The notes under the pieces: generated by a model
What the model was told of the DNA's origin: nothing
The model's input: the letters and a program-made list of their open reading frames with translations, nothing else
Database searches by the model: none
Shown here: piece after piece, positions 11,501 to 23,440 of the stretch
Layout of the letters: each line of letters begins with the position of its first letter
Position numbering within the stretch: position 1 is the stretch's first letter
Source of the DNA: Streptomyces hygroscopicus
GTDB taxonomy: Bacteria; Actinomycetota; Actinomycetes; Streptomycetales; Streptomycetaceae
Direction: 5' to 3'
DNA: 64,000 bases
Assembly (NCBI GenBank): GCA_002021875.1
Contig: CP018627.1
Location: 10,726,001 to 10,790,000 of the forward strand
Position numbers and translations under genes: made by a program

Positions 11501-14500
11501 GGACGGCCTTCGCGGAGATGGCCGCACAGGCGGGCGACCAGGTCGGCTGCGGCCGGGTCGATGAGCTGGTGCTGGTGGCGCCCTTGGCGATGCCCGAGCG
11601 CGGAGGGGTGCAGATCCAGGTCGAGGTGGGGGAGGCCGACGCCGCGGGCCATCGCGACGTAAGCGTGTACTCGCGGTTGGAGCCGGCCGACGACGATGCC
11701 GACCTCGAGCAGCCGTGGGTGCAGCACGCTCACGGTGTGCTCACGCCGCCCGCGCCGGCGGCATCCTTCGACTTCGCGAAGTGGCCGCCCTCCGGCGCCA
11801 AACCTGTCGACGTCTCCGGCGGCTACGAGCACGCCGCCGAGCACGGGCTGTACTACGGTCCCGCGTACCGGGGGCTGCGGCGCGCCTGGAAGCGCGGCGA
11901 CGCGGTGTTCGCCGACGTCGAGCTGCCCGAGGAGCAGCGCGGCATCGCGAAGTACTTCGGTCTGCACCCGGCCCTGTTCGACGCGGCCCTCCAGGCGATC
12001 GGCGCGAACAACGCGTTGCGCGGAGGCGACGACGCACCGAGCGCGGGCAATCTGATGCCGTTCTCGTGGCGGGGCTTCTCCCTGGAAGCTGTCGGTGCCC
12101 AAGCGCTGCGCGTCCGAATCGTCCCGGACGGTCGGCAGGCCGTGTCGCTGGCCATGGCCGACACCTCCGGCCGCCCGGTGGCTTCCGTCGACTCCCTCCT
12201 CTTCCGTCCCATGCAGGCCGCCGCACTGCAGAACGTGGGCCGGACTGCCGGTGAGGCGCTGTTCCGCATGGAGTGGACGGCGGGCGCGGCGAAGCCCGCC
12301 GAGGGCGTGGCACCCGGCTGGTGGGCGGTGCTGGTCGACGACTGCCTCGGCGTGGGCGACGCTCTGGAGGCGGCGGGCTTCTTCTCCGCCGACGTGTACC
12401 TGGACCCCGAGGCGCTGAGCGACACCCTGGCGACGGGCACGAGCATGCCCGGAATGGTGGTCCTGCCGGTGGCTTCGGCCGGCCCCGCCGTGGTGGACGA
12501 GGTACACACACGGGTCGGTGAGGTGCTGGAGACCGTTCAGTCGTGGCTGGCGGACGACCGGTTCGCGGGCACCCCGCTGGTGGTGCTGACACAAGGTGCC
12601 GTTGACACCGGCGACGGTGTGACCGACCTGGCGAGCGCGGCCGCATGGGGTTTGGTGCGGTCGGCGCAGGCGGAGCACCCGGGACGGCTGGTGCTTGTCG
12701 ACACGGATGATGTCGAGCGTGCGGTGGCACTTCTCGCGGGGGTGGTGGCCACGCGTGAGGAGCAGGTGGTGGTGCGTTCGGGCGAGGTCCGCCTGCCGCG
12801 TCTGGCCCGCTCACTGCCCGCCGGTGACGCTCCCGAGTCGGAGGTGTTCGGCTCCGGCGCCGTGCTGGTGACGGAGGGCACGGGCGCTCTGGGCGGTCTG
12901 GTGGCCCGGCATCTGGTGGCCCGGCACGGCGTCGAGAAGCTCGTGCTGCTGTCCCGCCGTGGTGCGGAGACGGACGGTGCGGCCGAGTTGCGGGCCGAAC
13001 TGGAGGCCGCGGGCGCCGAGGTGGTGGTCACGGCTTGTGACGCCGCGGACCGCGAAGCGCTTGCCGCGGTGTTGGCGGGACTGCCCGAAGGGCTCGCGCT
13101 GAGCGCCGTGGTGCATGCGGACGAGGTGCTCGATGACGGGCTGTTCGCATCGCTGACACGCGAGCGGGCGACCGCGGTGCTGCGGGCGAAGGTGGACGCG
13201 GCCTGGAATCTGCATGAGCTGACCGCGGGCATGGACCTGTCGGCGTTCGTGCTGTTCTCATCGACCGCGGGTCTGCTCGGCGCGGCCGGGCAGAGCAACT
13301 ACGCCGCGGCCAATGTGTTCCTGGACGGCCTCGCGTCGTGGCGTCGCACCCAAGGACTGCCGGGTGTCTCGCTGGCGTGGGGCCGGTGGGCCGAGGACAG
13401 CGGCGTGACACCGCCCGGGCGGGACGAGATCGACAACTGGCGCTATCGGGTGTCGTGGAAGCTGGTCCCGGACCCGGCCAAGGGGTCGTTGTCGGGGACC
13501 TGGCCGGTGGTGGTTCCGGCATCCCGTGCCGGGGACGAGCTGGTCTCGGGGGTTGTCGCCGGGCTCGAGCGGCATGGTGCGAATGTGGTCTCGGTCGTCG
13601 TGGACGAGCAGGACCTGGACCCGAGCGTGCTGGCGGAGCGGCTGCGCGAGGTGGCCGAGCAGGCGCCCGAGCTGGGCGGTGTCCTGTCGCTGCTGGCCCT
13701 GGACGAGGAACCCTGCCCGGGGCATCCGGCTCTGCCGAGCGGCTACGCGCTGAGCCTGGTGCTGGTGCGGGCCATGGTCGAGGCGAAGATTCCGGCTCGG
13801 CTGTGGAGTGGTACGCGAGGGGCCGTCTCGGTGGACGGCTCGGACCGGCTCACCAGCCCGCTGCAGGCGATGGTGTCGGCGTTGGGCCGGGTGGCCGCGC
13901 TGGAGCTGGCGCCGCTGTGGGGCGGTGTGGTCGATCTGCCCGAGTCGCTGGATGAGCGCGGTGCGGCCCGGCTGGCCGGTGTGCTGTCCGCCGGGGGCGG
14001 CGAGGACCAGGTCGCGGTTCGCGGCTCCGGTGTCTTCGTGCGCCGTCTGGTGCGGTCGGCTCCGTCCGTTGCCGAGGGGACGACGTGGCGGGCGCGTGGC
14101 ACCGTGCTGGTGACCGGTGGTACGGGCGGGCTGGGTGGTCAGGCGGCCCGGTGGCTGGCGCGCAGTGGCGCCGAGCACCTGGTGCTGACCAGCCGTCGGG
14201 GTCCCGAGGCGCCGGGCGCGGCCGAGCTGCGCGAGGAGCTGGAGGGGCTGGGCGCCCGGGTGACGGTGGCGGCCTGTGATGTGGCCGACGTCAAGCAGCT
14301 GGCCGCGGTGCTGGACGCCGTCCCGGAGGAGTATCCGCTGACGGCGGTCGTGCACGTGGCGGGCGCCACCGGGGGAACGCCTCTGCTGGAGACCGGGTTG
14401 GCCGATGCCGCCACCATCGTCTCGGGCAAGGTGGCGGGTGCCGCCAACCTGGATGAGCTGCTGGGCGACCGCGAGCTCGACGCGTTCGTGCTCTTCTCGT

Positions 14501-16302
14501 CGATCTCCGGTCTGTGGGGCAGTGGCGGCCTGGTCGCCTACAGCTCGGCCAATGCCTACCTGGACGCGCTGGTGGAGGAGCGCCGTGCGCGAGGTCTCGT
14601 CGGCACCTCCGTGGTCTGGGGCCCCTGGGCCGAGATCGGCATGGCGGCCGCGGACGACCAGGGTGATCATTTGGCGCGGCGCGGTCTGCCCCGGTTGACG
14701 CCGGAGCCGGCGATCGCCGGTCTGGAACGCGTGGTGGCGGGCGACGACGGTGTGGTGACGGTCGTGGACGTGGACTGGGAACGGTTCGTCCCCGCGTTCA
14801 CCGCGACCCGGCCCAGCCCGTTGCTGAGCGATCTCTACGAGGTCCAGCGGCTGGACACGGAGTGGAACGATGTGGCGCGCACCAGTCTGGCGCCCGTCTC
14901 CTCCGAAGAGGGTCTGGAGCTCTTCGACGCGGGAGTCACCTCCGACACGGCCGTGGTGATTCCCGCCCGGCTGGACGTGGGTGCGCTGCGCGCCCAGGGC
15001 GCCGCGCTGCCCGCCTTCTTCCGTTCCGTCGTCCCGGATTCCCCCGTCCGGCGTACGGCTCGGGCGGCGGAGTCCGAGGTGGACCAGCCCACCCAGTTGC
15101 GGCAGCGGCTGGCCGGGTTGTCGGAGGCCGAGCGGGACGAGGCGCTTCTCGAAATGGTGCGTACCGTCGCCGCCGCGGTGCTCGGTTTCGCATCACCCAA
15201 TGACATCGACACCGGACACGAGTTCATGGAGATGGGCTTCAACTCTCTTACGGCGGTCGAATTCCGTAACCAGCTGGCCGCCCTCACCGGCCTCAAGCTG
15301 AACACCACGGTCGTCTTCGACCACCCGAGCCCGGGCGAGATGGTGGTCCATCTGCGCCCCCGGCTCGCGGCCGAGATCGCGTCCGCTCCCGCCGGCCGCC
15401 AGGTCCAGGAGCAGACCGTTGCGGCCGCTCCGGGGGCCGAGCCAGTGGCCGAGCCCGTTTCCCCGGCACCGCAGGTGAACACGGATGACACCCTCGGCTC
15501 TCTCTACCGGCAGGCGGCGCGGCAGGGCAAGGTCAGCGTCGGCATGGATCTGCTGGTGAACGCGGCAAGGCTCCGTCCGACCTTCGAGGACCCGGCCGAC
15601 TACGAGGGAAACATCAGGCCCGCGCGGCTCTCCCGAGGCCCTCGGCGCCCCCGGCTGATGTGCTTCTCCTCCCACGTCGCCCTGGGCGGTGTCCACCAGT
15701 ACGCGCGGTTCGCCGCGCCGTTCCGTGGCAACCGGGACGTGGCGGGCCTCGGCACCGTGGGGTCCGTCCAGGGTGAGAGCCTTCCGGCCACTCTGGACGC
15801 GCTGTTCCACTTGCAGGCGAGGGCCGTTGCCGAGTACGCCGAAGGCGACCCGGTCGTCCTGTGCGGCTCCTCGGCCGGAGGAATGTTCGCCCACTCGGTG
15901 GCCGCCGCTCTGGAGAGCCAGGGCACACCACCCGCGGGAGTCGTCCTGATGGATACCTACCTTCCGGACACCACGAAGCTCGGCCAGTTCGAGAACGCCT
16001 GGCTGGACGAAATGTACGAGCGGGACGAGCTCGTCTCCATGGAGGGTGTCCGGATGTCCGCCATGGGCTGGTACTCGCATCTGCTGGCGGGGTGGAAGCC
16101 GCCGCAGATCTCGGTTCCCACTCTCCACCTTCGTGCGACCGAGACGGTGCTGCGGACGGATCCGGACGCGGAGGTGCAGAGCTGGCAGGCCGACTGGCCC
16201 GCCGACTCCCTCATCGACGTGCCCGGAGATCACTTCAGCATGATGGAGAAGCACGCGGAGACCACCGCCCAGGCCGTCGAGAACTGGATGGCCAACCTTT
16301 AA
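8557..16302 (+). CDS. Terminal modular polyketide synthase: KS-AT(mm)-DH-KR[nested KR]-ACP-TE
   Basis: GTG start, followed by a charged helix (8557-8650) typical of an N-terminal docking domain. Nucleotide positions: KS 8653-9940 (Cys codon 9166); AT 10270-11310 (GHSQG Ser 10546, YASHS at 10849, methylmalonyl type); DH 11340-12230 (His 11470 in [10 protein letters not shown], Asp 11980); KR structural half 12250-12850; KR catalytic half from 12856. That KR has a B-type LDD motif, but its cofactor loop reads TEGTGALGG and the later motif HADEV replaces HAAGV. At 13411-14865 a second, complete KR interrupts it: intact TGGTGGLGG, no LDD, Trp 14515 eight residues before catalytic Tyr 14539, so A-type. 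The first KR's C-terminal tail resumes at 14866. ACP 15110-15350 has GFNSL (Ser 15244). TE 15470-16300 has GSSAG (Ser 15871), Asp 15952 and His 16231. This gene releases the chain, probably as a lactone. Confidence 0.96.
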   Translation: MSETKLRDYLNKVTTDLHRTRLRLREVEEKNREPIAIVAMSCRFPGGVSSPEELWRMVAEGADGLSPFPKDRGWLEEVYDPDPDSQGTSYVNEGGFLHDAALFDPVFFGISPREALAMDPQQRLLLEASWEVLERAGIDPLSVKGTTGGVFMGAAFQGYGAAGPIEAEEVEGHLMTGQTPAVTSGRISYVLGIEGPAVTVDTACSSSLVTLHLAAQALRQGECDFALAGGITVMAGPGTFTEFSRQRGLASDGRCKPFAAAADGTNWSEGVGVLLVERLSDARRHGHPVLAVVRGSAVNQDGASNGLTAPNGPSQRRVIRQALDNAGLTPDDVDVVEAHGTGTSLGDPIEAQALIASYGQDRPEDRPLWLGSIKSNIGHAQAAAGVAGIIKMVMAMRHGVLPKTLHVDEPTPHVDWSAGAVELLTEAQPWPETGRPRRAGISSFAISGTNAHTIIEQAPEAEEPEPAGAEAEAPRPVASSVVPWLVSGKGETAMRAQAERLYARLTAEGDDLTTASVADIGYSLAASRSAFEHRAAVIGEDRESLLRGLRAVAEGEVAQGVVRGQAAKGRRTAFVFPGQGAQWAGMGVELLESSPVFAEAIGECESALSAHVDWSLTDVLRGAEGAPGFDRVDVVQPVLFAVMVSLAKLWRSVGVEPDAVMGHSQGEIAAACVAGALSLEDAAKVVTLRSQAIAAGLAGRGGMVSVGLPVDQVKERIAAWDGAISVAAVNGPGSIVVSGDAKALDEMVAKLEGEEVRVRRVPVDYASHSAHVEEIREELLKVLADIAPRSSEVPFYSTVSGELVDTAALDAEYWYRNLRQTVELESTTRTLLDDGFTVFAEVSPHPVLALPVQQTVEAAEARAVVVGTLRRDEGGPERFLTSAAELYTSGVGVDWRKVFEGPGARRVDLPTYAFQRQRYWLDSMAAVGDVGSVGLRAVAHPLLSAAVSLAGGGGVLLSGRLSTATNPWLAEHTVQGVALVPGTAFAEMAAQAGDQVGCGRVDELVLVAPLAMPERGGVQIQVEVGEADAAGHRDVSVYSRLEPADDDADLEQPWVQHAHGVLTPPAPAASFDFAKWPPSGAKPVDVSGGYEHAAEHGLYYGPAYRGLRRAWKRGDAVFADVELPEEQRGIAKYFGLHPALFDAALQAIGANNALRGGDDAPSAGNLMPFSWRGFSLEAVGAQALRVRIVPDGRQAVSLAMADTSGRPVASVDSLLFRPMQAAALQNVGRTAGEALFRMEWTAGAAKPAEGVAPGWWAVLVDDCLGVGDALEAAGFFSADVYLDPEALSDTLATGTSMPGMVVLPVASAGPAVVDEVHTRVGEVLETVQSWLADDRFAGTPLVVLTQGAVDTGDGVTDLASAAAWGLVRSAQAEHPGRLVLVDTDDVERAVALLAGVVATREEQVVVRSGEVRLPRLARSLPAGDAPESEVFGSGAVLVTEGTGALGGLVARHLVARHGVEKLVLLSRRGAETDGAAELRAELEAAGAEVVVTACDAADREALAAVLAGLPEGLALSAVVHADEVLDDGLFASLTRERATAVLRAKVDAAWNLHELTAGMDLSAFVLFSSTAGLLGAAGQSNYAAANVFLDGLASWRRTQGLPGVSLAWGRWAEDSGVTPPGRDEIDNWRYRVSWKLVPDPAKGSLSGTWPVVVPASRAGDELVSGVVAGLERHGANVVSVVVDEQDLDPSVLAERLREVAEQAPELGGVLSLLALDEEPCPGHPALPSGYALSLVLVRAMVEAKIPARLWSGTRGAVSVDGSDRLTSPLQAMVSALGRVAALELAPLWGGVVDLPESLDERGAARLAGVLSAGGGEDQVAVRGSGVFVRRLVRSAPSVAEGTTWRARGTVLVTGGTGGLGGQAARWLARSGAEHLVLTSRRGPEAPGAAELREELEGLGARVTVAACDVADVKQLAAVLDAVPEEYPLTAVVHVAGATGGTPLLETGLADAATIVSGKVAGAANLDELLGDRELDAFVLFSSISGLWGSGGLVAYSSANAYLDALVEERRARGLVGTSVVWGPWAEIGMAAADDQGDHLARRGLPRLTPEPAIAGLERVVAGDDGVVTVVDVDWERFVPAFTATRPSPLLSDLYEVQRLDTEWNDVARTSLAPVSSEEGLELFDAGVTSDTAVVIPARLDVGALRAQGAALPAFFRSVVPDSPVRRTARAAESEVDQPTQLRQRLAGLSEAERDEALLEMVRTVAAAVLGFASPNDIDTGHEFMEMGFNSLTAVEFRNQLAALTGLKLNTTVVFDHPSPGEMVVHLRPRLAAEIASAPAGRQVQEQTVAAAPGAEPVAEPVSPAPQVNTDDTLGSLYRQAARQGKVSVGMDLLVNAARLRPTFEDPADYEGNIRPARLSRGPRRPRLMCFSSHVALGGVHQYARFAAPFRGNRDVAGLGTVGSVQGESLPATLDALFHLQARAVAEYAEGDPVVLCGSSAGGMFAHSVAAALESQGTPPAGVVLMDTYLPDTTKLGQFENAWLDEMYERDELVSMEGVRMSAMGWYSHLLAGWKPPQISVPTLHLRATETVLRTDPDAEVQSWQADWPADSLIDVPGDHFSMMEKHAETTAQAVENWMANL
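10434..11318 (+). repeat. Copy 2 of the duplicated methylmalonyl-AT segment
   Basis: Partner of 1-885. The match begins at TCCCGGTTTCGACCGG and continues collinearly to the post-AT motif QRQRYWLD. Confidence 0.85.
13411..14865 (+). other. Inserted ketoreductase cassette (485 codons) nested in the host KR
   Basis: The host KR reads normally up to [14 protein letters not shown] (ending 13410). The sequence then switches to [10 protein letters not shown], which is how a KR structural subdomain begins elsewhere in this cluster ([10 protein letters not shown] near 1100). A complete structural plus catalytic KR follows, ending in the normal KR terminus [11 protein letters not shown] and TRPSPLL. 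At 14866 the text returns to [19 protein letters not shown]. This lines up with [19 protein letters not shown] of the uninterrupted KR near 7770. The segment is exactly 1455 bp, so the frame is kept. The junction falls in the lid region after the catalytic Tyr of the host. Confidence 0.85.
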
Positions 16303-16309
16303 CGGCCAC

Positions 16310-16345
16310 GCGCCCGCCCGGCATTGATGAATGACGGGCGGGCGC
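16310..16345 (+). terminator. Hairpin after the TE-encoding synthase
   Basis: Perfect 11-bp inverted repeat GCGCCCGCCCG / CGGGCGGGCGC with a 14-nt loop, beginning 7 bp after the stop codon. There is no U-run, as is usual in streptomycetes. Confidence 0.65.
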
Positions 16346-16414
16346 CCCGCGCCGAAACCGCGATCGGCGCGGCACACAGCTTTGACGCAGGGTCTTCCAC
16401 AAGGCAGGAGTTAG

Positions 16415-19400
16415 GTGAGCACCATGTTGAACGGGTCCAGCGACTCGGGAGAGTCCATCGTGCAGGCTGGGCCGGATCGTGACGAGGGCCCCGGTGAGCT
16501 GCCGTCACTCGGTCCGGACTTCAGGGAACTGCCGGACCTCGAACAGCGCAGGGTTCTGTTCGACCTGGTACGCGCACACGTCGCCGCGGCCCTGCGGTCC
16601 GAGTCGCCGCGCGCGCTCGACGCGGAGAGCTCGTTCTTCGACCTGGGGCTGGACTCGCTCGCGGCGGTCAATCTGCACCGCGGACTGGTCGCCGCCACCG
16701 GCCTCACACTGGAGGTGTCGCTCGCCTACGACCACCCGACACCCAGCGAGCTGGTGGACCACCTCCACCGGCAGATCTTCCCCGTCGACACGGACGACAC
16801 CGCTCCCGCGCGTGCCGTCGTGGGCTCGGACGACCCCATCGCGATCGTCGGGATGAGCTGCCGCTTCCCCGGAGGCGTCAACAGTCCCGAGGACCTGTGG
16901 AAGGTCGTCGTCGAGGGTGTCGACGCCATCACCCCGTTCCCCACCGACCGGGGCTGGGATCTGGAGGCGCTCTACAGCCCGGACCCGGACCGGCCCGGCA
17001 CCAGCTACGCGACCGAGGGCGGCTTCATCCGCGACGTCCCCGAGTTCGACGCGGAGTTCTTCGGCATCTCGCCGCGTGAGGCGCTGGCCATGGACCCGCA
17101 GCAGCGGCTGCTGCTGGAGACCAGCTGGGAGGTCTTCGAGCGGGCCGGTATCGATGTCACCACGCTGCGGAGGAGCAGGACCGCCGTCTTCGCCGGCGTT
17201 GAGCGCCACGACTACGGGCCCCACCTCCAGAGCACCAAGAGCGGCCTCGAGGGTTACGCGCTGACCGGCACCGCGGGCAGCGTCGCCTCCGGGCGCATCT
17301 CCTACACCTTCGGCTTCGAGGGCCCGGCGTTGACCGTGGACACCGCGTGTTCCTCCTCGCTGGTCTCCCTGCACCAGGCGGCGTACTCGCTGCGCCAGGG
17401 CGAATGCGACCTCGCGCTCGCCGCCGGTGTCGCCACGATGCCGAGCCCGGCGGACTTCATCCTCTTCAGCCGCCAGCGCGGACTCGCCTCCGACGGGCGC
17501 TGCAAGGCGTTCGGCGCCGAGGCCGACGGCACCTCGTGGGCCGAGGGCGTCGGCGTCCTCCTGGTGGAGCGGCTCTCCGACGCCCGGCGCAACGGCCACG
17601 AGGTGCTGGCGATCGTGCGCGGCTCCGCCGTCAATCAGGATGGCGCGAGCAGCGGTCTGACCGCCCCCAACGGGCGTTCCCAGCAGCGCGTCATCCGGCA
17701 GGCGCTGGCCAACGCCGAGCTGACCGCGGACCAGATCGACGCCGTCGAGGCGCACGGCACCGGAACCTCGCTCGGCGACCCCATCGAGGCGCAGGCGCTG
17801 ATCGCCACCTACGGCGAGAGCCGCCCGGAGGGGCAGCCGGTATGGCTGGGGTCCCTCAAATCGAACATCGGCCACACCCAGGCGGCGGCCGGTGTCGGTG
17901 GCGTCATCAAGATGGTGATGGCCATGCGCCACGGCATCCTGCCCAGGACGCTGCACGTGGAGGTGCCGACCCCGTACGTGGACTGGTCGTCGGGCGGCAT
18001 GGCGCTGCTCGCCGAGCAGCGCCCCTGGCCGGAGACCGGGCGGCCGCGCCGCGCCGGTATCTCCTCGTTCGGCATGAGCGGCACCAACGCGCACGCCATC
18101 ATCGAGCAGGCGCCGCCGCAGGAGCCCACCCTGACGGCGGACGACGCCGAGGACCCGGAGACCGCGTCCCAGCCCATCTCGTGGCTGGTGTCCGCCAGGA
18201 GCGAGGAGGCGCTGCGGGCGCAGTCCGCGCGGCTGCGCGAACACGTGATGCGCGACCGCGACGCGAACCCGGTCGACGTCGGATGGTCGTCCGCGGTGAC
18301 GCGTGCCGCACTCGAGCAGCGGGCCGTGGTGGTGGCCTCCGACCGCGACGGGCTGCTGCGGGGACTCGAGGCGCTCGCCGAGGACACCGACGCGCCGGGC
18401 CTGGTGCGAGGCAGGTCCACGGGGCAGCGGGTGGCGTTCCTGTTCACCGGCCAGGGCGCCCAGCGGCTGGGCATGGGCCAGGAACTCTACGAGACCTACC
18501 CGCTGTTCGCCGACGTGTTCGACGAGGCGTGTGACTATCTCGAGGTGCGTCTCGGCACCTCCGTGCTGGACGTTGTCTTCGGTCCGGAGGACGACGACGC
18601 GGCCGCGACCGGTGACGAACTGAACCAGACGATGTTCACCCAGGCCGGGCTGTTCGCCTTCGAGGTGGCCCTGTTCCGCCTGGTGGAGTCCTGGGGTGTG
18701 CGCGCCGACTTCCTGATGGGGCACTCGGTGGGCGAGATCGCCGCGGCACACGTCGCCGGGGTGCTGTCCCTGGAGGACGCGTGCGCTCTGGTGGCGGCCC
18801 GCGGGCGGCTGATGCAGGAACTGCCCGAGGGCGGCGCGATGGTGGCCGTCCAGGCGTCGGAGGAGGAGGTGGCCGAGAGCCTGAAGGGCCGTGAGGGCCA
18901 GGTGTCGCTCGCGGCGCTCAACGGTCCCACCTCGGTGGTGCTCTCCGGCGACGAGGACGCGGTGCTGGAACTCGTCGGCCACTGGGAGGCCCAGGGCCGC
19001 AAGACCAAGCGGCTGCGGGTGAGCCACGCGTTCCATTCCCCCCGGATGGACGCCATGCTGGAGGAGTTCGGCCAGATCGCCGCCTGCCTTTCGTACTCGG
19101 CCCCGGCGATCCCGGTCATCTCCAACGTCACCGGCGATGTCGCGGGCGCCGAATTGGCCACCCCGGAGTATTGGGTCCGCCACGTTCGGGAGGCCGTCCG
19201 CTTCGACGACGGAATGCGCCGCCTCGCCGACCAGGGCGTGACGACCTGTGTGGAGCTCGGCCCCGACGCCGTGCTGACCGCGATGGGCCAGGACTGCCTG
19301 GACGCCATCGACGCCGACGCGGCGTTCGTGCCCCTGGCCCGCTCCGGGCGCGCCGAGGCCCAGACGCTGGCGGAGGCCGTCGCCACCCTGTACACCAACG

Positions 19401-22400
19401 GCGTCGGAGTGGACTGGGACGCGGTGTACGCCGGGCGCGGCGCCCGCCGGGTCAGCCTGCCGACCTACGCCTTCCAGCACAAGCGGTACTGGCTCGAGGC
19501 GGGCGGCGCCGTGACCGGCGACGCCCGGAGCGTGGGGCTCGGCAGGGTGGACCACCCGCTGCTCGGCGGCCGCACGGAACTGGCCGAGGGCGACCGCACG
19601 GTGCTCACGGGGCGCCTCTCGCTGCAGACGCACCCGTGGCTCGCCGACCACGCCGTGGCCGGCGGAGTGCTCTTCCCCGGCACCGGATTCGTGGAACTGG
19701 GCCTGCTCGCGGGCACCGAGACCGGGGCCGGACGGCTCGGCGAGCTCACGCTCGAGACGCCGCTGCTCCTGCCGGAGCAGGGCGGCGTCCGCATCCAGCT
19801 CGTGGTCGGCCCCACGGACGAATCCGGGGTACGGCCGCTCGGCGTGTACTCGCGCTCCGACAGCGACGAGCCGGGAGAGGAGTGGGTACGCCACGCCCAG
19901 GGCGTCCTCGAGGCGGACAGCGGCACCGCGGTCACCGACAGCCTGCCGCAGTGGCCGGTCCCGGGCGCCGAGCAGGTGCCGATGGAGGGCTTCTACGAGG
20001 GCCTGGCCCAGGTCGGTTACGGATACGGGCCGGTCTTCCAGGGCCTGGAGTCGGTCTGGCGGCTGGACGGCGATGTCTACGCCGAGGTGGCGCTGCCGGA
20101 CTCGGCGGCTCAGGAAGCCGGACAATTCGGTCTGCACCCCGCCCTGCTCGACGCCGCTCTGCACGCCATGGAGATGGGCGACTTCGGCGGCGAGAGCGGG
20201 CGCGTAACCCTGCCGTTCTCCTTCACCGGGGTGACCCTGCACGCGGTGGGCGCCGGACGGGTGCGGGTGCGGCTGCGCCCGCAGGGCAAGGACACGGTCG
20301 CACTGCTGGTGACCGACGCCACGGGTGCGCCCGTCGCCTCGGTGGAGTCGCTGGTGGTGCGCGAGGTGGCGGCCGAGCGGTTCGCGTCCGGGCCGCGTAC
20401 CACCGGCAGCGACGGAACGCTGCTCCGGGCCAACTGGGATGTGTTCGCCGCCACGCCGGACGGGAACCGGACCGGTGCGTCCACGGCGGTGATCGGCGCC
20501 GACCGGGCGCGGGTGGGCGGGCTGCTCACCGCCTCCGGCGTCGAGTACGCCGAGTACGCCGGGGTGGACGCGCTCGCCGCCGCCGTCGACGAGGGTGCCG
20601 CGGTGCCGGACGTGGTCTGGGCCTGGTGCGGCGCCGAGCCCGCCGGGCCGGACGCCGGGAACCTCGCCGACGCCACTCGGAAGGCGACCCACCGGGCGCT
20701 GGCCCTGCTGCAGTCCTGGCTCGCGGAGGACCGGTTCGACGGGTCCCGGCTGACCGTGGTGACCAGCGACGCGGTCGCGACGGGCCCGGGCGAGGGCGTC
20801 GCCGGACTGTCCAACGCCGCCGTCTGGGGACTGGTGCGTTCGGCGGCCACGGAGAACCCGGGCCGGATCCAGCTGGTGGACATCGACCGCCACGCCGAGT
20901 CGGCCACCGCTGCCGTCGGCGTGGTGACGGCGGCGATGGCGGCGGGCGAGCGGGAGGTGGCGCTCCGCGCGGGCCAGGGGCTGGTTCCCCGGCTCGCCAG
21001 GAACGCCGCGGGCCGGGTGCTCGAGGCTCCCGCCGGGACCTCGGCGTGGAAGCTCGCCACCACGGGCGGGGGCACCCTGGACGGGCTCGCTCTGCTGCCC
21101 GAACCGGAGGCGGAGGCGCCGCTGGCCCCCGGGCAGGTACGGATCGCGGTCCGCGCCGCCGGTCTGAACTTCCGTGACGCGCTGATCGCCCTCGGCATGT
21201 ACCCGGACGACCACGCCACGATGGGTGGCGAGGGCGCCGGTGTGGTGCTGGAGGCCGGCCCGGGAGTGACCGACCTGGCACCCGGCGACCGGGTCATGGG
21301 CCTGATCAACGCGTTCGGGCCCATCGCGGTCGCCGAGCGGCGGCAGGTCGTCCCCCTGCCGCAGGGCTGGACGTTCGCCCAGGGCGCGTCGGTGCCGGTG
21401 GTCTTCCTGACGGCTTACCTCGGCCTGGCCGAACTCGGCGGGCTGCGGGCGGGCGAGTCCATCCTCGTGCACGCGGCCACTGGTGGTGTGGGCATGGCCG
21501 CCGTGCAACTCGCACGCCACCTCGGCGCCGAGGTGTACGCCACGGCCAGCCCCGGCAAGTGGGACACCCTCCGGGCGATGGGATTCGACGAGAAGCACAT
21601 CGCCTCGTCGCGTGACCTGGAGTTCGAGCGGCGGTTCCTGGAGGCCACCGACGGCCGGGGCGTGGACATGGTGCTGGACTCGCTCGCCCGCGAGTTCGTC
21701 GACGCCTCGCTGCGGCTGATGCCCAGGGGCGGGCGGTTCCTGGAGATGGGCAAGATCGACGTGCGCGACCCCGAGGTCGTCGCCGCGGACCATCCTGGGG
21801 TGGAGTACCAGGCGTACGACCTGGTCATCACCGACTTCGACCGGATCCAGAGGATGCTGGTCGAACTGGTCGACCTCTTCGACCGCGGCGTGCTGAGCCC
21901 GCTTCCGGTGACGGCGTGGGACGTGCGCCGGGCCCCGGACGCGGTACGGCACATCAGCCAGGCCCGGCACATCGGCAAGAACGTCTTCACCATGCCGCGT
22001 GACCTCGACCCCGAGGGTTCGGTGCTGGTGACCGGTGGCACCGGTGGCCTGGGCAGCGAGGTGGCGCGCCATCTGGTGGCCGAGCACGGAGTGCGCAACC
22101 TGGTGCTGGTCTCCCGGCGCGGTCCGGACGCGGAGGGCGCCGCCGACCTCCAGGCCGAACTGACCGCAGCCGGTGCTTCGGTGACGCTGGCGGCTTGCGA
22201 CGTGGCCGACCGCGCCTCGCTGGAGCGGGTGCTGTCCGCCGTGCCCGCCGACCACCCGTTGACCGCGGTCGTGCACGCGGCGGGCGTACTCGACGACGGT
22301 GTCATCGATACCCTGTCGCCGAAGCGGATCGACGCGGTCTTCGAGCCGAAGGTCGACGCCGCGTGGAACCTGCACGAGCTGACCCGGGATCTGGACCTGG

Positions 22401-23317
22401 CGGAGTTCGTGATGTTCTCGTCCGTCGCCGGTGTGTTCGGCAGCCCGGGACAGGGAAACTACGCCGCGGCCAACTCCTTCCTGGACGGGCTCGCCGCACA
22501 CCGGCGTGCCCTCGGGCTCCCCGCCGTATCGCTGGCCTGGGGCCCGTGGGAACAGGCGGGTGGCATGACCGGCACGCTCACCCAGGCGGACATGGTGCGC
22601 ATGGCGCGTGAGGGCATGGCGGCCCTGTCCATGTCCGGCGGGCTGCGTCTGCTGGACGTCGGCCGGACGAGCGAGGACGCCCTGCTCGTGCCGATGCGGC
22701 TGGAGACCGCGGCGCTCGGCGGCCAGACCGACATCCCCACCCTGCTGCGCGGTGTGGTCCGAGTGCGGAGCCAGGCGGCATCCGACGGGAGGGCGGCCGC
22801 TTCCGAATCGGCACGGGTGAAGCTCACCGGTCTGTCCGGAGCCGAACTCGACGGTGCGCTGCTCGACCTGGTGCGCGGCAGCGCGGCGATGGTGCTGGGG
22901 CACAGCGGTCCCCAGGCCATCGAGCCCGGCCGCTCCTTCCAGAACCTCGGCTTCGACTCACTGGCGGGCGTGGAGTTCCGCAACCGGCTGAACTCGGCCA
23001 CGGGGCTGCGCCTTCCCTCCACGCTCATCTTCGACAACCCCACGCCTGCGGCGCTCGCCCAGTACCTGCGTGGCCGGGTGGCGACGGACGGCCCGGCCGA
23101 ACCGGACGTCGATCCGGAAGAGGCCAGGATCCGTGCCGTTCTGGCGTCGATTCCGCTGGAGCGGCTGCGCCGCGCCGGTCTGCTGGACACGCTCACCGAG
23201 CTGGCGAGCGGCAAGGACCAGGCCGAGAAGGACGCCGAGGAGAAGGAGACGGACTCCATTGACGCGATGGACGACGACGACCTGATCGACATGATGCTCG
23301 GAGATCTCGACTCCTGA
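16415..23317 (+). CDS. Loading/first-module polyketide synthase: ACP(L)-KS-AT(m)-DH-ER-KR-ACP
   Basis: GTG start with AGGAG five bases upstream; an in-frame ATG at 16424 is the alternative. The protein opens with an ACP (LGLDSL, Ser codon 16655) and has no preceding ligase or AT domain, so the starter must be loaded in trans. KS from about 16829 (Cys 17348); AT (GHSVG Ser 18725, HAFHS at 19025, malonyl type); DH (His 19649 in [10 protein letters not shown], Asp 20150); ER about 21040-21990 ([18 protein letters not shown] loop [15 protein letters not shown] near 21470); KR from about 22018 (intact [12 protein letters not shown]-type); ACP (GFDSL, Ser 22958). The C-terminal tail (about 23110-23314) is an acidic docking region ending in a D/M-rich helix. 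This module should add a fully saturated two-carbon unit to the starter. Confidence 0.96.
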   Translation: MSTMLNGSSDSGESIVQAGPDRDEGPGELPSLGPDFRELPDLEQRRVLFDLVRAHVAAALRSESPRALDAESSFFDLGLDSLAAVNLHRGLVAATGLTLEVSLAYDHPTPSELVDHLHRQIFPVDTDDTAPARAVVGSDDPIAIVGMSCRFPGGVNSPEDLWKVVVEGVDAITPFPTDRGWDLEALYSPDPDRPGTSYATEGGFIRDVPEFDAEFFGISPREALAMDPQQRLLLETSWEVFERAGIDVTTLRRSRTAVFAGVERHDYGPHLQSTKSGLEGYALTGTAGSVASGRISYTFGFEGPALTVDTACSSSLVSLHQAAYSLRQGECDLALAAGVATMPSPADFILFSRQRGLASDGRCKAFGAEADGTSWAEGVGVLLVERLSDARRNGHEVLAIVRGSAVNQDGASSGLTAPNGRSQQRVIRQALANAELTADQIDAVEAHGTGTSLGDPIEAQALIATYGESRPEGQPVWLGSLKSNIGHTQAAAGVGGVIKMVMAMRHGILPRTLHVEVPTPYVDWSSGGMALLAEQRPWPETGRPRRAGISSFGMSGTNAHAIIEQAPPQEPTLTADDAEDPETASQPISWLVSARSEEALRAQSARLREHVMRDRDANPVDVGWSSAVTRAALEQRAVVVASDRDGLLRGLEALAEDTDAPGLVRGRSTGQRVAFLFTGQGAQRLGMGQELYETYPLFADVFDEACDYLEVRLGTSVLDVVFGPEDDDAAATGDELNQTMFTQAGLFAFEVALFRLVESWGVRADFLMGHSVGEIAAAHVAGVLSLEDACALVAARGRLMQELPEGGAMVAVQASEEEVAESLKGREGQVSLAALNGPTSVVLSGDEDAVLELVGHWEAQGRKTKRLRVSHAFHSPRMDAMLEEFGQIAACLSYSAPAIPVISNVTGDVAGAELATPEYWVRHVREAVRFDDGMRRLADQGVTTCVELGPDAVLTAMGQDCLDAIDADAAFVPLARSGRAEAQTLAEAVATLYTNGVGVDWDAVYAGRGARRVSLPTYAFQHKRYWLEAGGAVTGDARSVGLGRVDHPLLGGRTELAEGDRTVLTGRLSLQTHPWLADHAVAGGVLFPGTGFVELGLLAGTETGAGRLGELTLETPLLLPEQGGVRIQLVVGPTDESGVRPLGVYSRSDSDEPGEEWVRHAQGVLEADSGTAVTDSLPQWPVPGAEQVPMEGFYEGLAQVGYGYGPVFQGLESVWRLDGDVYAEVALPDSAAQEAGQFGLHPALLDAALHAMEMGDFGGESGRVTLPFSFTGVTLHAVGAGRVRVRLRPQGKDTVALLVTDATGAPVASVESLVVREVAAERFASGPRTTGSDGTLLRANWDVFAATPDGNRTGASTAVIGADRARVGGLLTASGVEYAEYAGVDALAAAVDEGAAVPDVVWAWCGAEPAGPDAGNLADATRKATHRALALLQSWLAEDRFDGSRLTVVTSDAVATGPGEGVAGLSNAAVWGLVRSAATENPGRIQLVDIDRHAESATAAVGVVTAAMAAGEREVALRAGQGLVPRLARNAAGRVLEAPAGTSAWKLATTGGGTLDGLALLPEPEAEAPLAPGQVRIAVRAAGLNFRDALIALGMYPDDHATMGGEGAGVVLEAGPGVTDLAPGDRVMGLINAFGPIAVAERRQVVPLPQGWTFAQGASVPVVFLTAYLGLAELGGLRAGESILVHAATGGVGMAAVQLARHLGAEVYATASPGKWDTLRAMGFDEKHIASSRDLEFERRFLEATDGRGVDMVLDSLAREFVDASLRLMPRGGRFLEMGKIDVRDPEVVAADHPGVEYQAYDLVITDFDRIQRMLVELVDLFDRGVLSPLPVTAWDVRRAPDAVRHISQARHIGKNVFTMPRDLDPEGSVLVTGGTGGLGSEVARHLVAEHGVRNLVLVSRRGPDAEGAADLQAELTAAGASVTLAACDVADRASLERVLSAVPADHPLTAVVHAAGVLDDGVIDTLSPKRIDAVFEPKVDAAWNLHELTRDLDLAEFVMFSSVAGVFGSPGQGNYAAANSFLDGLAAHRRALGLPAVSLAWGPWEQAGGMTGTLTQADMVRMAREGMAALSMSGGLRLLDVGRTSEDALLVPMRLETAALGGQTDIPTLLRGVVRVRSQAASDGRAAASESARVKLTGLSGAELDGALLDLVRGSAAMVLGHSGPQAIEPGRSFQNLGFDSLAGVEFRNRLNSATGLRLPSTLIFDNPTPAALAQYLRGRVATDGPAEPDVDPEEARIRAVLASIPLERLRRAGLLDTLTELASGKDQAEKDAEEKETDSIDAMDDDDLIDMMLGDLDS

Positions 23318-23325
23318 TGAAGGCC

Positions 23326-23355
23326 GAGTCCCCCCGGAGACCTCCGGGGGGACTC
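23326..23355 (+). terminator. Strong hairpin between loading synthase and ligase genes
   Basis: Perfect 13-bp stem GAGTCCCCCCGGA / TCCGGGGGGACTC with a 4-nt loop, 9 bp after the synthase stop. It may end the synthase transcript or lower expression of the downstream ligase/acyltransferase pair. Confidence 0.75.
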
Positions 23356-23440
23356 GCCCTCTCGGGCAACGTCCGCCCTCGTCGCGGGTGTTCCTCACCC
23401 CCCAAGAGCTTCAAGAAGAAGAAAGGCACAGTGAAACCCG

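Noticed and set aside
12856..14865. Frameshift or assembly error as the explanation for two KR domains
   Set aside because: The frame is uninterrupted, the insert is a multiple of three with natural domain boundaries, and the guest differs from every other KR in the window. Still worth confirming by resequencing.
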